This document shows positions 1-8,322 of a DNA stretch of 64,000 nt, piece by piece. The notes under the pieces were generated by a model, which saw only the letters and a program-made list of their open reading frames with translations, did no database searches and was not told the origin of the DNA. Position 1 is the stretch's first letter; each line of letters begins with the position of its first letter. The translations under genes and the position numbers were made by a program. Source of the stretch: Clostridia bacterium (lineage in GTDB: Bacteria; Bacillota; Peptococcia; DRI-13; UBA5745); assembly GCA_018436095.1 (NCBI GenBank), contig JAHDMJ010000008.1, positions 1-64,000 on the forward strand, given 5' to 3'.

Positions 1-582
1 AGTACCATTAGCCCCAATTGGACCGGTAGGTCCAGTGGGTCCGGTTGCACCATCTGCACCGTTAGCTCCCGTTGGCCCAGTAGGACCGGTGGGTCCAGTT
101 ACCCCGTCGGCACCGTCGGCCCCCGTTGGGCCAGTAGGGCCGGTTTCTCCGTCAGTTCCATTAGCCCCAGTTGGACCGGTAGGTCCAGTGGGTCCGGTTA
201 CCCCGTCGGCACCGTCGGCCCCCGTTGGCCCAGTGGGGCCGGCGGGTCCGGTTGCTCCCGTAGCTCCCGCGGGTCCGGTTGCTCCCGTAGCTCCCGCTGC
301 TCCTGTCGTTCCCGTTGGCCCAGTGGGGCCGGCGGGGCCGGTAGCTCCCGTAGCTCCCGTTGCTCCAGTGGTGCCGGTAGCCCCTGCCGGTCCCGTAGCC
401 CCAGTAGTACCTTTAGGGCCGCAAGGCCCGGGTGGGCCAGGTGGACAAATAGGATGAGGATAGTATTGCTTTGGGCAACAAGAAAAAGCCCTATTTTCGC
501 AGTTCTGTTTGCATACAGGGCAACAGGGCTTATTGTAATGGTTATTTTTAGCGCAAGGATCACCTTTATTATATATGTTCAA
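1..582 (-). CDS. Collagen-like (Gly-X-Y repeat) spore-surface protein, 3' end beyond window
   Basis: On the minus strand this frame reads a Cys-rich head (CCPVCKQNC, then [14 protein letters not shown]) followed by about 140 residues of unbroken Gly-X-Thr/Pro/Ala triplets such as [14 protein letters not shown]. That is the pattern of BclA-like exosporium filament proteins. The frame stays open to base 1, so the C-terminal part is missing here. No ATG lies in frame after the upstream stop; TTG at 582 follows GAAGGG at a normal distance and is the likely start. The repeats also give long open frames in other frames, but those lack Gly periodicity. Expected role: structural filament on the spore surface (inferred from family type; the C-terminal domain is not visible). 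Confidence 0.8.
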   Translation of the reverse strand, partial: MNIYNKGDPCAKNNHYNKPCCPVCKQNCENRAFSCCPKQYYPHPICPPGPPGPCGPKGTTGATGPAGATGTTGATGATGATGPAGPTGPTGTTGAAGATGATGPAGATGATGPAGPTGPTGADGADGVTGPTGPTGPTGANGTDGETGPTGPTGADGADGVTGPTGPTGPTGANGADGATGPTGPTGPIGANGT

Positions 583-679
583 TTGTCATCGCCCTTCTTG
601 CCTGCTTATTTGAATATTAGCAAATGATAAAAAGCCGTTTGTGAAGGAGTTTATTCCACTCATCAATTACATCTAACAA

Positions 680-707
680 TAAGATATGAAGCAGCTTAAT
701 AGGATGT
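680..707 (-). promoter_or_regulatory. Possible sigma-K-type promoter of the collagen-like gene
   Basis: Reading the minus strand, AC (707-706) is followed after 17 bases by CATATCTTA (688-680). This fits the late mother-cell sigma-K pattern AC-N16/17-CATANNNTA and lies about 100 bases before the TTG start of the collagen-like gene. A mother-cell promoter is what an exosporium gene needs. The match is short, so it is only suggestive. Confidence 0.35.
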
Positions 708-779
708 GAGCAAAAAGGGGACGCTTAGATTTAAGAAGGATATTAAAGCCATTAGCAAGTTTGATAAAGCCAATAGATT

Positions 780-833
780 AGTTGCACACGAAACTAATTT
801 AAGATATAATTAATATTAGTTTCGTGTGCAACT
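780..833 (+). promoter_or_regulatory. MarR promoter inside a long perfect palindrome (operator)
   Basis: A perfect 19-bp inverted repeat (780-798 and 815-833, arm AGTTGCACACGAAACTAAT) flanks a 16-base spacer. TATAAT at 805-810 sits in the spacer, and TTGCAC at 782-787 is exactly 17 bases upstream, so the left arm covers the -35 region and the right arm the start site. Each arm is itself a partial 16-bp dyad (AGTT...AACT), as bound by one MarR dimer. Two dimers about 35 bp apart would therefore shut the promoter. Autorepression of the downstream marR-MFS pair is the obvious reading. Confidence 0.75.
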
Positions 834-865
834 ATTAAAAAATTGCTGAAAGCATTGTGGAGATT

Positions 866-1297
866 ATGGAAAATATCGGGAAATTAAACGCCGCTATTTA
901 TCGAAATTTGCAAAGCATATTAAATGACAAGTTGAAAGATATTCCTATCCGCAGCGGGCAGCATGATTTTCTATATGTAATCTCACAGCATGAGGGTATA
1001 ACTCAGAAGGAGCTTAGCCAAAGACTCTTTGTTGATAAATCTACCACTGCAAAGGCTGTCAAAAGTCTGATGACCCACGGATACATAAAAAAAACGCCTC
1101 TCCCCGAGGATAAGCGCTGCGAACAATTGTATTTAACGGAGAAAGGGAGACTGATTAAGTCCAGGATTCAGGATACTTTTTTGGAGATTGTCGATATTAC
1201 GGTGCGAAACTTGTCGGCAGATGAGGCAGAGCAGGCCATTGCTTTGTTAAAAGCTATTCTCGAGGGGCTGGTGGAGGAAAAAAATCTTTTGAAGTAA
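866..1297 (+). CDS. MarR family transcriptional regulator
   Basis: A protein of about 143 residues with the MarR winged-helix fold. The helix-turn-helix is GITQKELSQRLFVDKSTTAK and the wing is KKTPLPEDKRCEQLYLTEKG, ending in a C-terminal dimerisation helix. ATG at 866 has GGAG close upstream; GTG at 857 is an alternative with no clear ribosome site. It is the first gene after a palindromic operator and is followed 34 bases later by an MFS transporter. It probably represses itself and the transporter until a ligand binds. The ligand cannot be told from sequence. Confidence 0.9.
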   Translation: MENIGKLNAAIYRNLQSILNDKLKDIPIRSGQHDFLYVISQHEGITQKELSQRLFVDKSTTAKAVKSLMTHGYIKKTPLPEDKRCEQLYLTEKGRLIKSRIQDTFLEIVDITVRNLSADEAEQAIALLKAILEGLVEEKNLLK

Positions 1298-1331
1298 ACC
1301 GCTGTAAAAAACGAAGTAAGGAGCATTTTCG

Positions 1332-2483
1332 ATGGAAGAGCAAAAAAAGCTTTTATGGACAAAAGAATTTGTTACAATTTCAATTATTAATCTCTTCTTA
1401 TTTTGTGGATTTCAAATGCTTTTGCCGACACTGCCCCTATATACGAAAGCCTTAGGCGGTTCCGATGCAATTCTCGGTTGGATTATTGGTGCAGCTACCG
1501 TAGCCTCTTTGATTATCCGGCCGTTTTCGGGAATTGTTATCGATAGAATCGGCAGCAAGACTATTTTTATCGCCGGGATTTGCATTATTCTCGTTGCAAC
1601 GTTGTCTTACGGCTGGTTTCCTGTTGTTGCCGCAATTATTGCTCTGCGTTTTCTGCATGGTCTGGGCTGGGGCATAGCCACCACAACCAGCAGTGCCATT
1701 GCCTCAGAGAGCATACCTAAACATCGTTTTGGGGAAGGCATGGGATATTTCAGTCTGTCAAGCAGCTTGGCCATGGCTTTGGCTCCGGGCATTGGCCTTG
1801 GAGTATTGACTGCCTATGGCTTTGATCTGCTTTCCCTTGTATCTGCCGGTTTTGGCGTAGCGGCGCTATTGCTGGTCTTTTTTATCAATAGGGGCAGAAA
1901 GACAGCGAATGAAGGTGTGAAAGTAAAAGCCGCAGTTTATGAGCGTGCTTCCATACTGCCATCCGTTATTATGTTCTTTGCTTGTGCTACCTACGGCTCT
2001 ATAACAGGTTTTCTTTCTTTATATGCCGCCGATAAAGGGATTGGGAATATCGGCATATTTTTCACTGTTTATTCCCTGTTTTTATTGTTATCAAGGCCTT
2101 TTTACGGAAGATTGACCGACCGTTTTGGTTTTAGCGTAATTATTTATCCCGGCTTGATTTTGCTGATCGTAGCCTTGTTCCTTTTATCGGTTGCCCAGAT
2201 ATTGCTTGTGTTTTTAATTAGTGCTGCCGTATATGGCATGGGATTTAGTGCAGTTCAGTCCAGCCTTCAAACTATGGCAATAATTCGCGCCCCCAAAGGG
2301 AGATTAGGCGCCGCCAATGCCACTTTCTTTACAGGCTTTGACGGCGGCATAGGATTTGGCTCCGTAGTCGGAGGTATGATTGCTTCTTCGGCAGGCTACG
2401 GCAAAATGTACCTCTATTTTTCTTTCTTTATTGTGATTGCAGCGGCGCTATACTATATTGGTTTTACGGCAAAAAAACAGTAG
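1332..2483 (+). CDS. MFS transporter (drug/metabolite exporter type)
   Basis: A 383-residue membrane protein with about twelve hydrophobic segments. The MFS signature loop between helices 2 and 3 reads GIVIDRIGSKT, and a second copy appears mid-protein as GRLTDRFG. AAGGAG lies eight bases before the ATG. The length and the MarR neighbour fit the DHA1-type proton-driven exporters. The substrate is unknown. Its last 31 bases overlap, tail to tail, the end of the GGDEF gene on the other strand. Confidence 0.88.
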   Translation: MEEQKKLLWTKEFVTISIINLFLFCGFQMLLPTLPLYTKALGGSDAILGWIIGAATVASLIIRPFSGIVIDRIGSKTIFIAGICIILVATLSYGWFPVVAAIIALRFLHGLGWGIATTTSSAIASESIPKHRFGEGMGYFSLSSSLAMALAPGIGLGVLTAYGFDLLSLVSAGFGVAALLLVFFINRGRKTANEGVKVKAAVYERASILPSVIMFFACATYGSITGFLSLYAADKGIGNIGIFFTVYSLFLLLSRPFYGRLTDRFGFSVIIYPGLILLIVALFLLSVAQILLVFLISAAVYGMGFSAVQSSLQTMAIIRAPKGRLGAANATFFTGFDGGIGFGSVVGGMIASSAGYGKMYLYFSFFIVIAAALYYIGFTAKKQ

Positions 2484-3703
2484 GAGCCGCCGCCAGTGTG
2501 CTTTGCCTGATACATTGCTGTATCGGCGCAATGCAAAAGTCCGTCGGCCTCCGGGGCGTCTTTGGGAAATAGGCTGATACCTATGCTGATCTTTATAGAA
2601 AGTGCTATTTCTTTGTAGTGGATAGGCTCTCCTACCGCCGCTTGTATTCTTTCTGCCAAAGCGATGATATCATCCTGTGTCCTGATGTTTGTCTGCAACA
2701 CCACAAATTCATCTCCGCCCAAACGGCCGATTTGATCTTCGGCTCTCAGCACTTTTTGGGCAGCGGTTGCTGCATGCCTCAGAACCATATCACCGGCTTC
2801 GTGGCCGTAGCGATCATTGATATACTTGAATTTATCAATATCAAAGAGCATTAAGGCAAAAGCGGTTTCGCTGCGCAGGCAGCGGCTAATTTCTTCTTCC
2901 AAATGGGCAATAAAACTCCTGCGGTTGGGTATGCCTGTTAAAGCATCGTAATTGGCAAGCCAGGTTATTTGCTTCTCATTTTCTTTACGTTTTGTTATAT
3001 TGCGAATAATGTGAAGCCGCAGGGGGCCCCGTGCCGTAAAGGTGCTTTTAGCGCTTACTTCTACCGGGAAGCTTGACCCATCTTTGCGGACATGGATGGA
3101 CTCAAAAACAATACCGCCATAAGCGGCCTGCTTCATTTGCTGATCATATTCATGAATCGTGGAGGGATGGCGTATATCCTGTATGCTCATGGCTAAGAGC
3201 TGCTGCTTCGTGTAACCATATTCATCACAGGCCTTTTTGTTGGCGTTGAGAATTTGCCCTTCGGGTTTAATATACAGCATAATATCCTGAGCGTTATCAA
3301 AGAGGACTTCATGAATCCGCAAGGCATCCTGAGCCTTCTTTTGCAGGGTAACATCCATAAAGAAAAGAACCAGCATATCCCGGTCATCGATGAAAGCGCT
3401 GATAGAAAAGTATTTATTGATATTTTCGGCATAAAACTCAAATTGAATAAGTTCTTGCCCTTGGGGAATCTGGCTGCCGAATCTAAGCCAATATTCATCA
3501 AATAAAGACAATATTTGACTTAGCGTTTTGCCAATGACTTCGCCGGAGGATAATTCAATCAGTGCCTCTGCCTGGCTATTGATTTCCATAATACGGCAAT
3601 CAAAGACTTCTCCTTTGGCGTCCCGTATCATCTCCAATAACACATAGCCTTCAAGTAGAGCCTCAAATATTCTATTACAATAGCTATCTTTCGCTGCTCT
3701 CAT
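2453..3703 (-). CDS. PAS-PAS diguanylate cyclase (GGDEF)
   Basis: A 416-residue soluble protein. Two PAS-type sensor modules (about residues 10-115 and 128-240, the second with HVRKDGSSFPVEV and a PAC-like tail) precede a GGDEF domain (about 250-412). The active site is intact, RLGGDEF at 327-333, with the inhibitory-site motif RAED (320-323) five residues before GGDEF. It should make c-di-GMP from two GTP and be feedback-inhibited. No membrane segment or EAL domain is seen. The stop codon lies inside the 3' end of the convergent MFS gene. Confidence 0.92.
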   Translation of the reverse strand: MRAAKDSYCNRIFEALLEGYVLLEMIRDAKGEVFDCRIMEINSQAEALIELSSGEVIGKTLSQILSLFDEYWLRFGSQIPQGQELIQFEFYAENINKYFSISAFIDDRDMLVLFFMDVTLQKKAQDALRIHEVLFDNAQDIMLYIKPEGQILNANKKACDEYGYTKQQLLAMSIQDIRHPSTIHEYDQQMKQAAYGGIVFESIHVRKDGSSFPVEVSAKSTFTARGPLRLHIIRNITKRKENEKQITWLANYDALTGIPNRRSFIAHLEEEISRCLRSETAFALMLFDIDKFKYINDRYGHEAGDMVLRHAATAAQKVLRAEDQIGRLGGDEFVVLQTNIRTQDDIIALAERIQAAVGEPIHYKEIALSIKISIGISLFPKDAPEADGLLHCADTAMYQAKHTGGGSYCFFAVKPI

Positions 3704-3818
3704 TTATATCACCTTTCCGCTACCCAAAATAGAAAAAAGATGTCCTTATTATAAGCTGTAGAGGGGCGATTGTCTATCAGGGAGGTAGGAAACGGCCGCT
3801 CTTTAAAGGTGGAGAAGG

Positions 3819-4436
3819 TTATGAGATCCCTAGGATTTTGTGCACCTCTTTTTGGATCAGGGGAATCCGTACCTTCTCGAATTGAGGATAGTCCTTAAAC
3901 CACTTCATATTTAAAGGAGAAGGGTGGGGGAGTATATAAGCGGGCTTGCCGTTGAGCTGCCTGTCTTCAAAGGCCAAGGCAGTAATTTTTTCGCCGGGAA
4001 AGAGCATTTCCGCCGCATAGCTGCCGATGATAATGTAGATTTCATTTTCCACAAGAGGCATTTCCTTGAATAGCCACTGTTGGGCGCAGATTTTCGGAGG
4101 CCGGCGGTCCCCTTGGCCGGGGGCTTTGCCGGGGTAGCAGTGAGCCATTGAAGCAATATAGAAATGACCGGGATGATAGAAGTCCCCGTCCGTGATATTG
4201 TACCAATCCCGGCGCAGCTTCCGGCCGCTGGCGTCATTGAAGGGTTTGCCTGTCTCATAGACAGTTTTGGAGGGAGCCTGGCTGATTTGCATGATCTTGG
4301 CGTGATAGCTGCCGAATATAATAGGCCGGGGTTCAAACCCAAAAGTATCCCGGCATAAGCGGCATTGGGCAATTTGGGCCTGTAAGCCGACGAGCTTGTT
4401 GTGGTTGTCTTTTTGCTTTGCGTTGTCTGTATCCAT
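3819..4436 (-). CDS. Uracil-DNA glycosylase family protein (Fe-S type)
   Basis: A 205-residue protein with the layout of family 4/5 uracil-DNA glycosylases. C25xxC28, C100 and C117 could hold a 4Fe-4S cluster. The glycosylase loop is ISQAPSKTVYETGKPF (residues 51-66) and the C-terminal motif is HPSPLN (171-176). The family usually has GQAPG in the first motif; here it is SQAPS, so activity or substrate may differ. AAGGTG precedes the ATG. It would excise uracil or a related damaged base. Neighbours give no functional link. Confidence 0.75.
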   Translation of the reverse strand: MDTDNAKQKDNHNKLVGLQAQIAQCRLCRDTFGFEPRPIIFGSYHAKIMQISQAPSKTVYETGKPFNDASGRKLRRDWYNITDGDFYHPGHFYIASMAHCYPGKAPGQGDRRPPKICAQQWLFKEMPLVENEIYIIIGSYAAEMLFPGEKITALAFEDRQLNGKPAYILPHPSPLNMKWFKDYPQFEKVRIPLIQKEVHKILGIS

Positions 4437-4600
4437 TTGGCGGCACCTTGCTTCTGTTTTTGTTTACTAGGTTATTATAATACCTTATATATGCGTTAAA
4501 TAGACGGGGGGTATTGGCAAATTTTGTTGTGCTTCCGCTAGCTAAAAAAAGTGGTGAACTCATAGGGACGCAAATCCGGGTTAGGTTGGTCAAGTCCGCT

Positions 4601-4690
4601 CAAAAATCGAAGTTGTATAACGGATTATAGGGCAGTTTTCGTAATCTGAGCCAATTTAAAGGAAATAGTGCAACACAACTTCGATTTTTG
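4601..4690. repeat. 16-bp perfect inverted repeat in intergenic region
   Basis: CAAAAATCGAAGTTGT (4601-4616) is repeated in reverse complement at 4675-4690, with a 58-base spacer. The right arm, read on the minus strand, begins GGCTAACTGCACAAAAATCGAAGTTGT and so resembles the copies at 33238 and 33279. It looks like a member of the intergenic repeat family of this window. The rest of the 400-base gap (4437-4838) holds no convincing gene. Confidence 0.6.
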
Positions 4691-4784
4691 TGCAGTTAGC
4701 CTTAGGGAACGGAAGTAAACTGTCCCTCTACGTTTGACTCCTAAACTAAATGACATTGAATAGAGGATATAGCTTTAATAACAG

Positions 4785-4824
4785 GGAAAGAGCAGCTATC
4801 AACAATCAGATAGCTGCTCTTTCC
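4785..4824 (-). terminator. Strong hairpin after the EamA transporter gene
   Basis: A perfect 16-bp stem (GGAAAGAGCAGCTATC with its complement) and an 8-base loop lies 14 bases past the EamA stop. On the minus strand it is followed by CTGTTATT, only moderately T-rich. It is placed to end the 6084-to-4839 operon. It is nearly symmetrical and could act in both directions. Confidence 0.6.
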
Positions 4825-4838
4825 TTATTTCCATAACC

Positions 4839-5768
4839 CTAGCATTCTTTTGCCGGAAAGATACGTTGTACTAAAGCATCGCCGAAATTGGCTATCAGCA
4901 GTCCTGCAAATATGACGAGACAGCCTAACCACTGTATTCTTGAAAGCTGTTCTCCCAAAACCAGCCGGGCCGTAAGCAGCCCGATTACAGGAACCAGCAG
5001 GGAAAGGGGAGCTACCTTGCTGGTGGGGTATTTGGCCAGCAGTTTACTCCAGGTATAATAGCCGAATAAGGTTGCGCCGAAAGCCAGATAAAATACGGCA
5101 AATATGGAGGTCAGATTCAGGTTCTTTACCGCATGCAGCAAAGTGATCGGTTTGTCCAGCAGCAAAGCAAGGCCAAAGAGGGGCACCGGCGGTACCAAAC
5201 TTGACCAGACCACTAAGCTTAGCATGTCCAATTTATTGCCTTGGTCAGAGCTTGCTTTGTCAGCGTAGCGTACTGCAATATTGGAAAGACCCCAAAAGGC
5301 GGCGGCCAAAAGCGTCAGCAGAAAAGGGAAAAGAGGAATAGAAGCAGCGGCGCCGGGACCGCTGCCCCAATTGCCGCCGATAAAGAAGAGACCGCAGCCG
5401 GCCACCGCCAGGCCTGCTATTTGAACAGGCTTTATGGGCTCCTTTAATAAGACGGCGGATAATAAAAGGGTGAAAAAAGCTTGGGATTGCAGTAAAACGG
5501 AAGCTACACTGGCCGGCATGCCTATGCTCATGGCATAGAATAAGCAGGCAAACTGCCCGATGCCCACGGTGGCGCCGTAGAGCACGACATAGCGCCAGCC
5601 TACGGCAGGCGGCTTGACAAAGAAGATAGCGGGTATAGTGGCCAGCAGATAACGTAAGGTAATCAGCAGCATAGGCGGTACGCCGCCAAGACCTAATTTG
5701 ATTACGGTGAAATTGGCTCCCCAGATGATGATGACTAATAAAGCCAGGGTCAGGTCCCGTTTGCTCAT
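4839..5768 (-). CDS. EamA/DMT family transporter
   Basis: About 309 residues with ten hydrophobic helices arranged as two EamA repeats (start MSKRDLTLALLVIIIWGANF, second repeat near FLLTLLAAAFWGLSNIAVRY). This is the drug/metabolite transporter superfamily, inner membrane, often amino-acid or metabolite export. ATG at 5768 has GAGG eleven bases upstream; the in-frame GTG at 5780 overlaps that ribosome site and is unlikely. It starts 19 bases after the YgbA_NO gene, so the two are probably co-transcribed. Substrate unknown. Confidence 0.88.
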   Translation of the reverse strand: MSKRDLTLALLVIIIWGANFTVIKLGLGGVPPMLLITLRYLLATIPAIFFVKPPAVGWRYVVLYGATVGIGQFACLFYAMSIGMPASVASVLLQSQAFFTLLLSAVLLKEPIKPVQIAGLAVAGCGLFFIGGNWGSGPGAAASIPLFPFLLTLLAAAFWGLSNIAVRYADKASSDQGNKLDMLSLVVWSSLVPPVPLFGLALLLDKPITLLHAVKNLNLTSIFAVFYLAFGATLFGYYTWSKLLAKYPTSKVAPLSLLVPVIGLLTARLVLGEQLSRIQWLGCLVIFAGLLIANFGDALVQRIFPAKEC

Positions 5769-5787
5769 GATGAAATGCACCTCGGTT

Positions 5788-6084
5788 TTATTTATTAAAG
5801 ATATGCCTTAAAGCGGCCAGAGGATCGCAATAAAGAAGCCTGGGGCCGGAATAGCGCATCACTTTTTTTATGCTGTCACGCATTGCCGGTTTATAGCAAT
5901 GGACTGTACATTTTGAACAAAAGGTTTTATCGTTGCCGAAGATGCAAGCATCCAGCCTCTGTGAAGCATAATCCAACAGCCGCCGGCAGTCGGGGCACAG
6001 GGGGTTGCCATGTTTTTTTTTGCAATACATGGCGACCATTTTACGAAGCAGCTTTTTTTCAAAATCGATCCGGTTCTTTGGCAT
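5788..6084 (-). CDS. Nitrous oxide-stimulated promoter family protein (YgbA_NO)
   Basis: A 98-residue Cys-rich protein starting MPKNRIDFEKKLLRKM. The cysteine layout CKKKHGNPLCPDC...C...CSKCTVHCY and the YSGPRLLYCDPLAALRHI tail match the YgbA_NO family, known from nitric-oxide-responsive genes of enterobacteria. The cysteines may bind a metal. GGAG lies nine bases before ATG. The biochemical role is unknown; the link to nitrosative stress is by family only. Confidence 0.8.
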   Translation of the reverse strand: MPKNRIDFEKKLLRKMVAMYCKKKHGNPLCPDCRRLLDYASQRLDACIFGNDKTFCSKCTVHCYKPAMRDSIKKVMRYSGPRLLYCDPLAALRHIFNK

Positions 6085-6137
6085 AGCGCTTTTCTCCAGG
6101 GTTTATAGCAGTTTTAATTATTATAGCAGAATAATAA

Positions 6138-6178
6138 AGGATAGTCGAAAAATACGAGTGTAATCTTCCGACTATCCT
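6138..6178 (-). terminator. Terminator after the first OCD/dehydratase pair
   Basis: Ten-bp arms (6138-6147 and 6169-6178, AGGATAGTCG) enclose a 21-base loop. On the minus strand the stem is followed by TTTATTATT. It lies 25 bases beyond the stop of the OCD-family gene and would end that operon. Confidence 0.6.
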
Positions 6179-6202
6179 AAAAAATGAATGGGTATGAAAG
6201 GA

Positions 6203-7195
6203 TTATTTTAAAAAGTCATAGTATATGCCTAAGCCCTTTTCCAAGGCGGCTTTGTATAAGAAAGCTGCCGTCACATTATCTTGTATCGCCCTGCCAACGG
6301 TATCAAAGACAGTAATTTCTTCATCATTTTCTCTGCCGGGTTTAACACCTAAAATAATTTCACCGATTTCGCCGTAAATATCGTCCACACTAATAACTTT
6401 TTCTTCGATGGCATGATGGGTATCGCCGTTTTTAATGCATAACCCGATGGAATCATTGATTATTTTGGCGCCTTTAAATATATCAATATACAACTCCTGC
6501 TTATCCGGCATATCTGCTCCTATTGCGGCAATATGGGTTCCCGGCTTCAACCACTCTTTTTTTACGATTGGGCCTCTGCGTCCAACGGTGGTGGTTACCA
6601 CAATATCGGCAATTTTTACGGCCGCTTCGGCGGTAGCATAGCCTTGTATATTTAGGCCAGTCTCCTGGGCCATTTCTTCCGCAAATTTACGGACTTCTTC
6701 TTCCCGGTAACTCCAGACAGCCACTTCCTTTAAATCCCGAACCCGCTTAATAGCTCGCAGCTGCCGCCTGGCTTGATTGCCTGCGCCAATAATACATAGT
6801 TTATCTGCGTTCTTTCTTGCTAAATATTTTACGGAAATAGCCCCGGCAGCAGCGGTCCGGCAGCCGGTGATCCAGGTGCCATCCATTATGCATTTTAAAG
6901 CGCTGGTATGGGCGTCAAAGAGAAGGACAGTATTCATCCCTGTCGGCAGCCCGATTTTGGGATTGTCAGGATATCCTCCTGAGGATGCTTTAATGGTGAT
7001 ATATCCGCCGGACATATCTAATCCACCCTTGAAATCAAAGCCCGAATGGGTACCGGGTTTTACAATATGCATAAAATCCGGCTGAACCACCTGGCCTCTA
7101 TTAAATGAACAATATCCCTCTTCCACTGCTTTTAGCACAGCATCCAAATCAATTAAGCTGCCTACCTCACTTTTATTTAGCAGCAATGTGTCCAT
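6203..7195 (-). CDS. Ornithine cyclodeaminase/mu-crystallin family protein, copy 1
   Basis: A 330-residue member of the OCD/mu-crystallin NAD(P)-dependent family. The Rossmann motif is LCIIGAGNQARRQ (about 133-145), and the family motif GCRTAAAGAISVKYL precedes it. AAAGGAGG lies ahead of the ATG. The family includes true cyclodeaminases, alanine dehydrogenases, imine reductases (BhcD, SbnB-type) and EutC. Pairing with a threonine-dehydratase-like gene 27 bases upstream favours an imine-reducing role on the dehydratase product (inference). It is very similar along its whole length to the copy at 8323-9315. Confidence 0.88.
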   Translation of the reverse strand: MDTLLLNKSEVGSLIDLDAVLKAVEEGYCSFNRGQVVQPDFMHIVKPGTHSGFDFKGGLDMSGGYITIKASSGGYPDNPKIGLPTGMNTVLLFDAHTSALKCIMDGTWITGCRTAAAGAISVKYLARKNADKLCIIGAGNQARRQLRAIKRVRDLKEVAVWSYREEEVRKFAEEMAQETGLNIQGYATAEAAVKIADIVVTTTVGRRGPIVKKEWLKPGTHIAAIGADMPDKQELYIDIFKGAKIINDSIGLCIKNGDTHHAIEEKVISVDDIYGEIGEIILGVKPGRENDEEITVFDTVGRAIQDNVTAAFLYKAALEKGLGIYYDFLK

Positions 7196-7222
7196 AAAAT
7201 TTCCTCCTTTCTGCAGGCCGGT

Positions 7223-8197
7223 TTATAGCGTTTCATTAAATATTTTGCCGATCATATCAATATCCCAATTTCCCGAGGTCAGCACAAAACAAAGTTTTTC
7301 ATCGGAGCGAGGCTTTATCTGTCCTCCCAATAAAGCGGCAATACCTACACAGGCGGAGGGTTCGGCAACCAGTTTGGCATGGGATGCGATCAGCCGCATA
7401 CCGGTTTTGATATCCGCTTCATCTACAGCCACAATATCGTCCACGTATTTTTCGATAATTGGGTAGGGATTATTTCCCGGCGCCCGGCAAGTTAAACCGT
7501 CGGCGATACTGTCCAGACACTGAACCTCAACTCTGTGCCCTAGCTTTCTGCTTTCCACATATGCTGCGCTCGCCTTTGACTGAGCACCAATAACTCTGAT
7601 TTTAGGGTTAATTTCTTTTATGGCTGTAGCAATACCTGCAATTAGGCCGCCACCGCCAACAGGCACCAGTATGGCTTCGATACCGGGGCAATCTCTCAAT
7701 ATTTCCAAGGCGATAGTTCCTTGCCCCGCCATCACAGTATAGTCCTCGTATCCATGAACCATTGTATATCCATGTTTTTCTTGTTGCTCTTTAACCATTT
7801 TCATTCGTTCATTATAATATCTTGGTCCCAGAAGAACATTGGCGCCAAAGGCCTTTACTTTATTGATTTTAATCTGAGGCGCGTCTTCCGGCAAAACCAC
7901 CGTTACTTTGATGCCGAAAGTTCTGCCTGCCAAGGCGCAGGCTTGTCCATGATTGCCGGAGGAGCTGCAGATAATGCCCTTGCTCTTCTCCGTCTCTGAA
8001 AGGGAGAGGATTTTATTGATTGCGCCTCTCATTTTAAATGCGCCTGTAACCTGCAGCATTTCAGATTTTAAATAAACCTCGCACCCCAGCACCTCATCCA
8101 GTGTGCCCGGGCGAAGCAGAGGGGTGCGGATAATATGGGGCTGTATCCGTTTTTCTGCTTCATATATATCCTTTAGTGTCAAGCCGTTTTTCTCCAT
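7223..8197 (-). CDS. Threonine dehydratase-like PLP enzyme, copy 1
   Basis: A 324-residue fold-type II PLP enzyme of the threonine/serine dehydratase family. The PLP lysine is in TGAFKMRGA (K55), the substrate loop is SSSGNHGQA, and the phosphate-binding loop is VPVGGGGLIAG. There is no C-terminal ACT domain, so it resembles catabolic TdcB, serine racemase, hydroxyaspartate dehydratase (BhcB) or EutB rather than biosynthetic IlvA. TAGGAGG precedes the ATG. The OCD-family partner follows at once. Likely reaction: loss of water from a beta-hydroxy amino acid to an enamine/imine; substrate unknown. Confidence 0.88.
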   Translation of the reverse strand: MEKNGLTLKDIYEAEKRIQPHIIRTPLLRPGTLDEVLGCEVYLKSEMLQVTGAFKMRGAINKILSLSETEKSKGIICSSSGNHGQACALAGRTFGIKVTVVLPEDAPQIKINKVKAFGANVLLGPRYYNERMKMVKEQQEKHGYTMVHGYEDYTVMAGQGTIALEILRDCPGIEAILVPVGGGGLIAGIATAIKEINPKIRVIGAQSKASAAYVESRKLGHRVEVQCLDSIADGLTCRAPGNNPYPIIEKYVDDIVAVDEADIKTGMRLIASHAKLVAEPSACVGIAALLGGQIKPRSDEKLCFVLTSGNWDIDMIGKIFNETL

Positions 8198-8236
8198 GCT
8201 GCATTCCTCCTAATCAAGTTCTGAATTGCTATCCTC

Positions 8237-8268
8237 ATTATATTTGGAATACCGGCAGCACACCATTA
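8237..8268 (-). promoter_or_regulatory. Promoter region of copy-1 pair
   Basis: TATAAT (minus strand, 8242-8237) lies 40 bases before the dehydratase start. The block TAATGGTGT (8268-8260) lies just upstream, and no good -35 box is seen. Both blocks recur at the same spacing before copy 2 (TATAAT 10363-10358, TAATGGTGT 10389-10381). A promoter with a poor -35 and a conserved upstream block fits activation by the adjacent LysR protein (inference). Confidence 0.45.
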
Positions 8269-8280
8269 CCGTTAAATAGA

Positions 8281-8313
8281 TATAGAACCATAACGATTTG
8301 TTATGGTTCTATA
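8281..8313 (-). terminator. Hairpin after the copy-2 OCD gene
   Basis: A perfect 14-bp stem (8281-8294, 8300-8313) with loop GATTT lies ten bases past the stop of the second OCD gene. On the minus strand it is followed by TCTATTTAAC. It should end or attenuate the copy-2 transcript before copy 1. Confidence 0.65.
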
Positions 8314-8322
8314 CGAAAAGGG

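Noticed and set aside
35-457. Plus-strand open frame of Pro-Val-Ala/Gly repeats
   Set aside because: It is the antisense of the Gly-X-Y collagen frame; it lacks a natural start context and the minus frame shows exact Gly periodicity plus a Cys-rich head.
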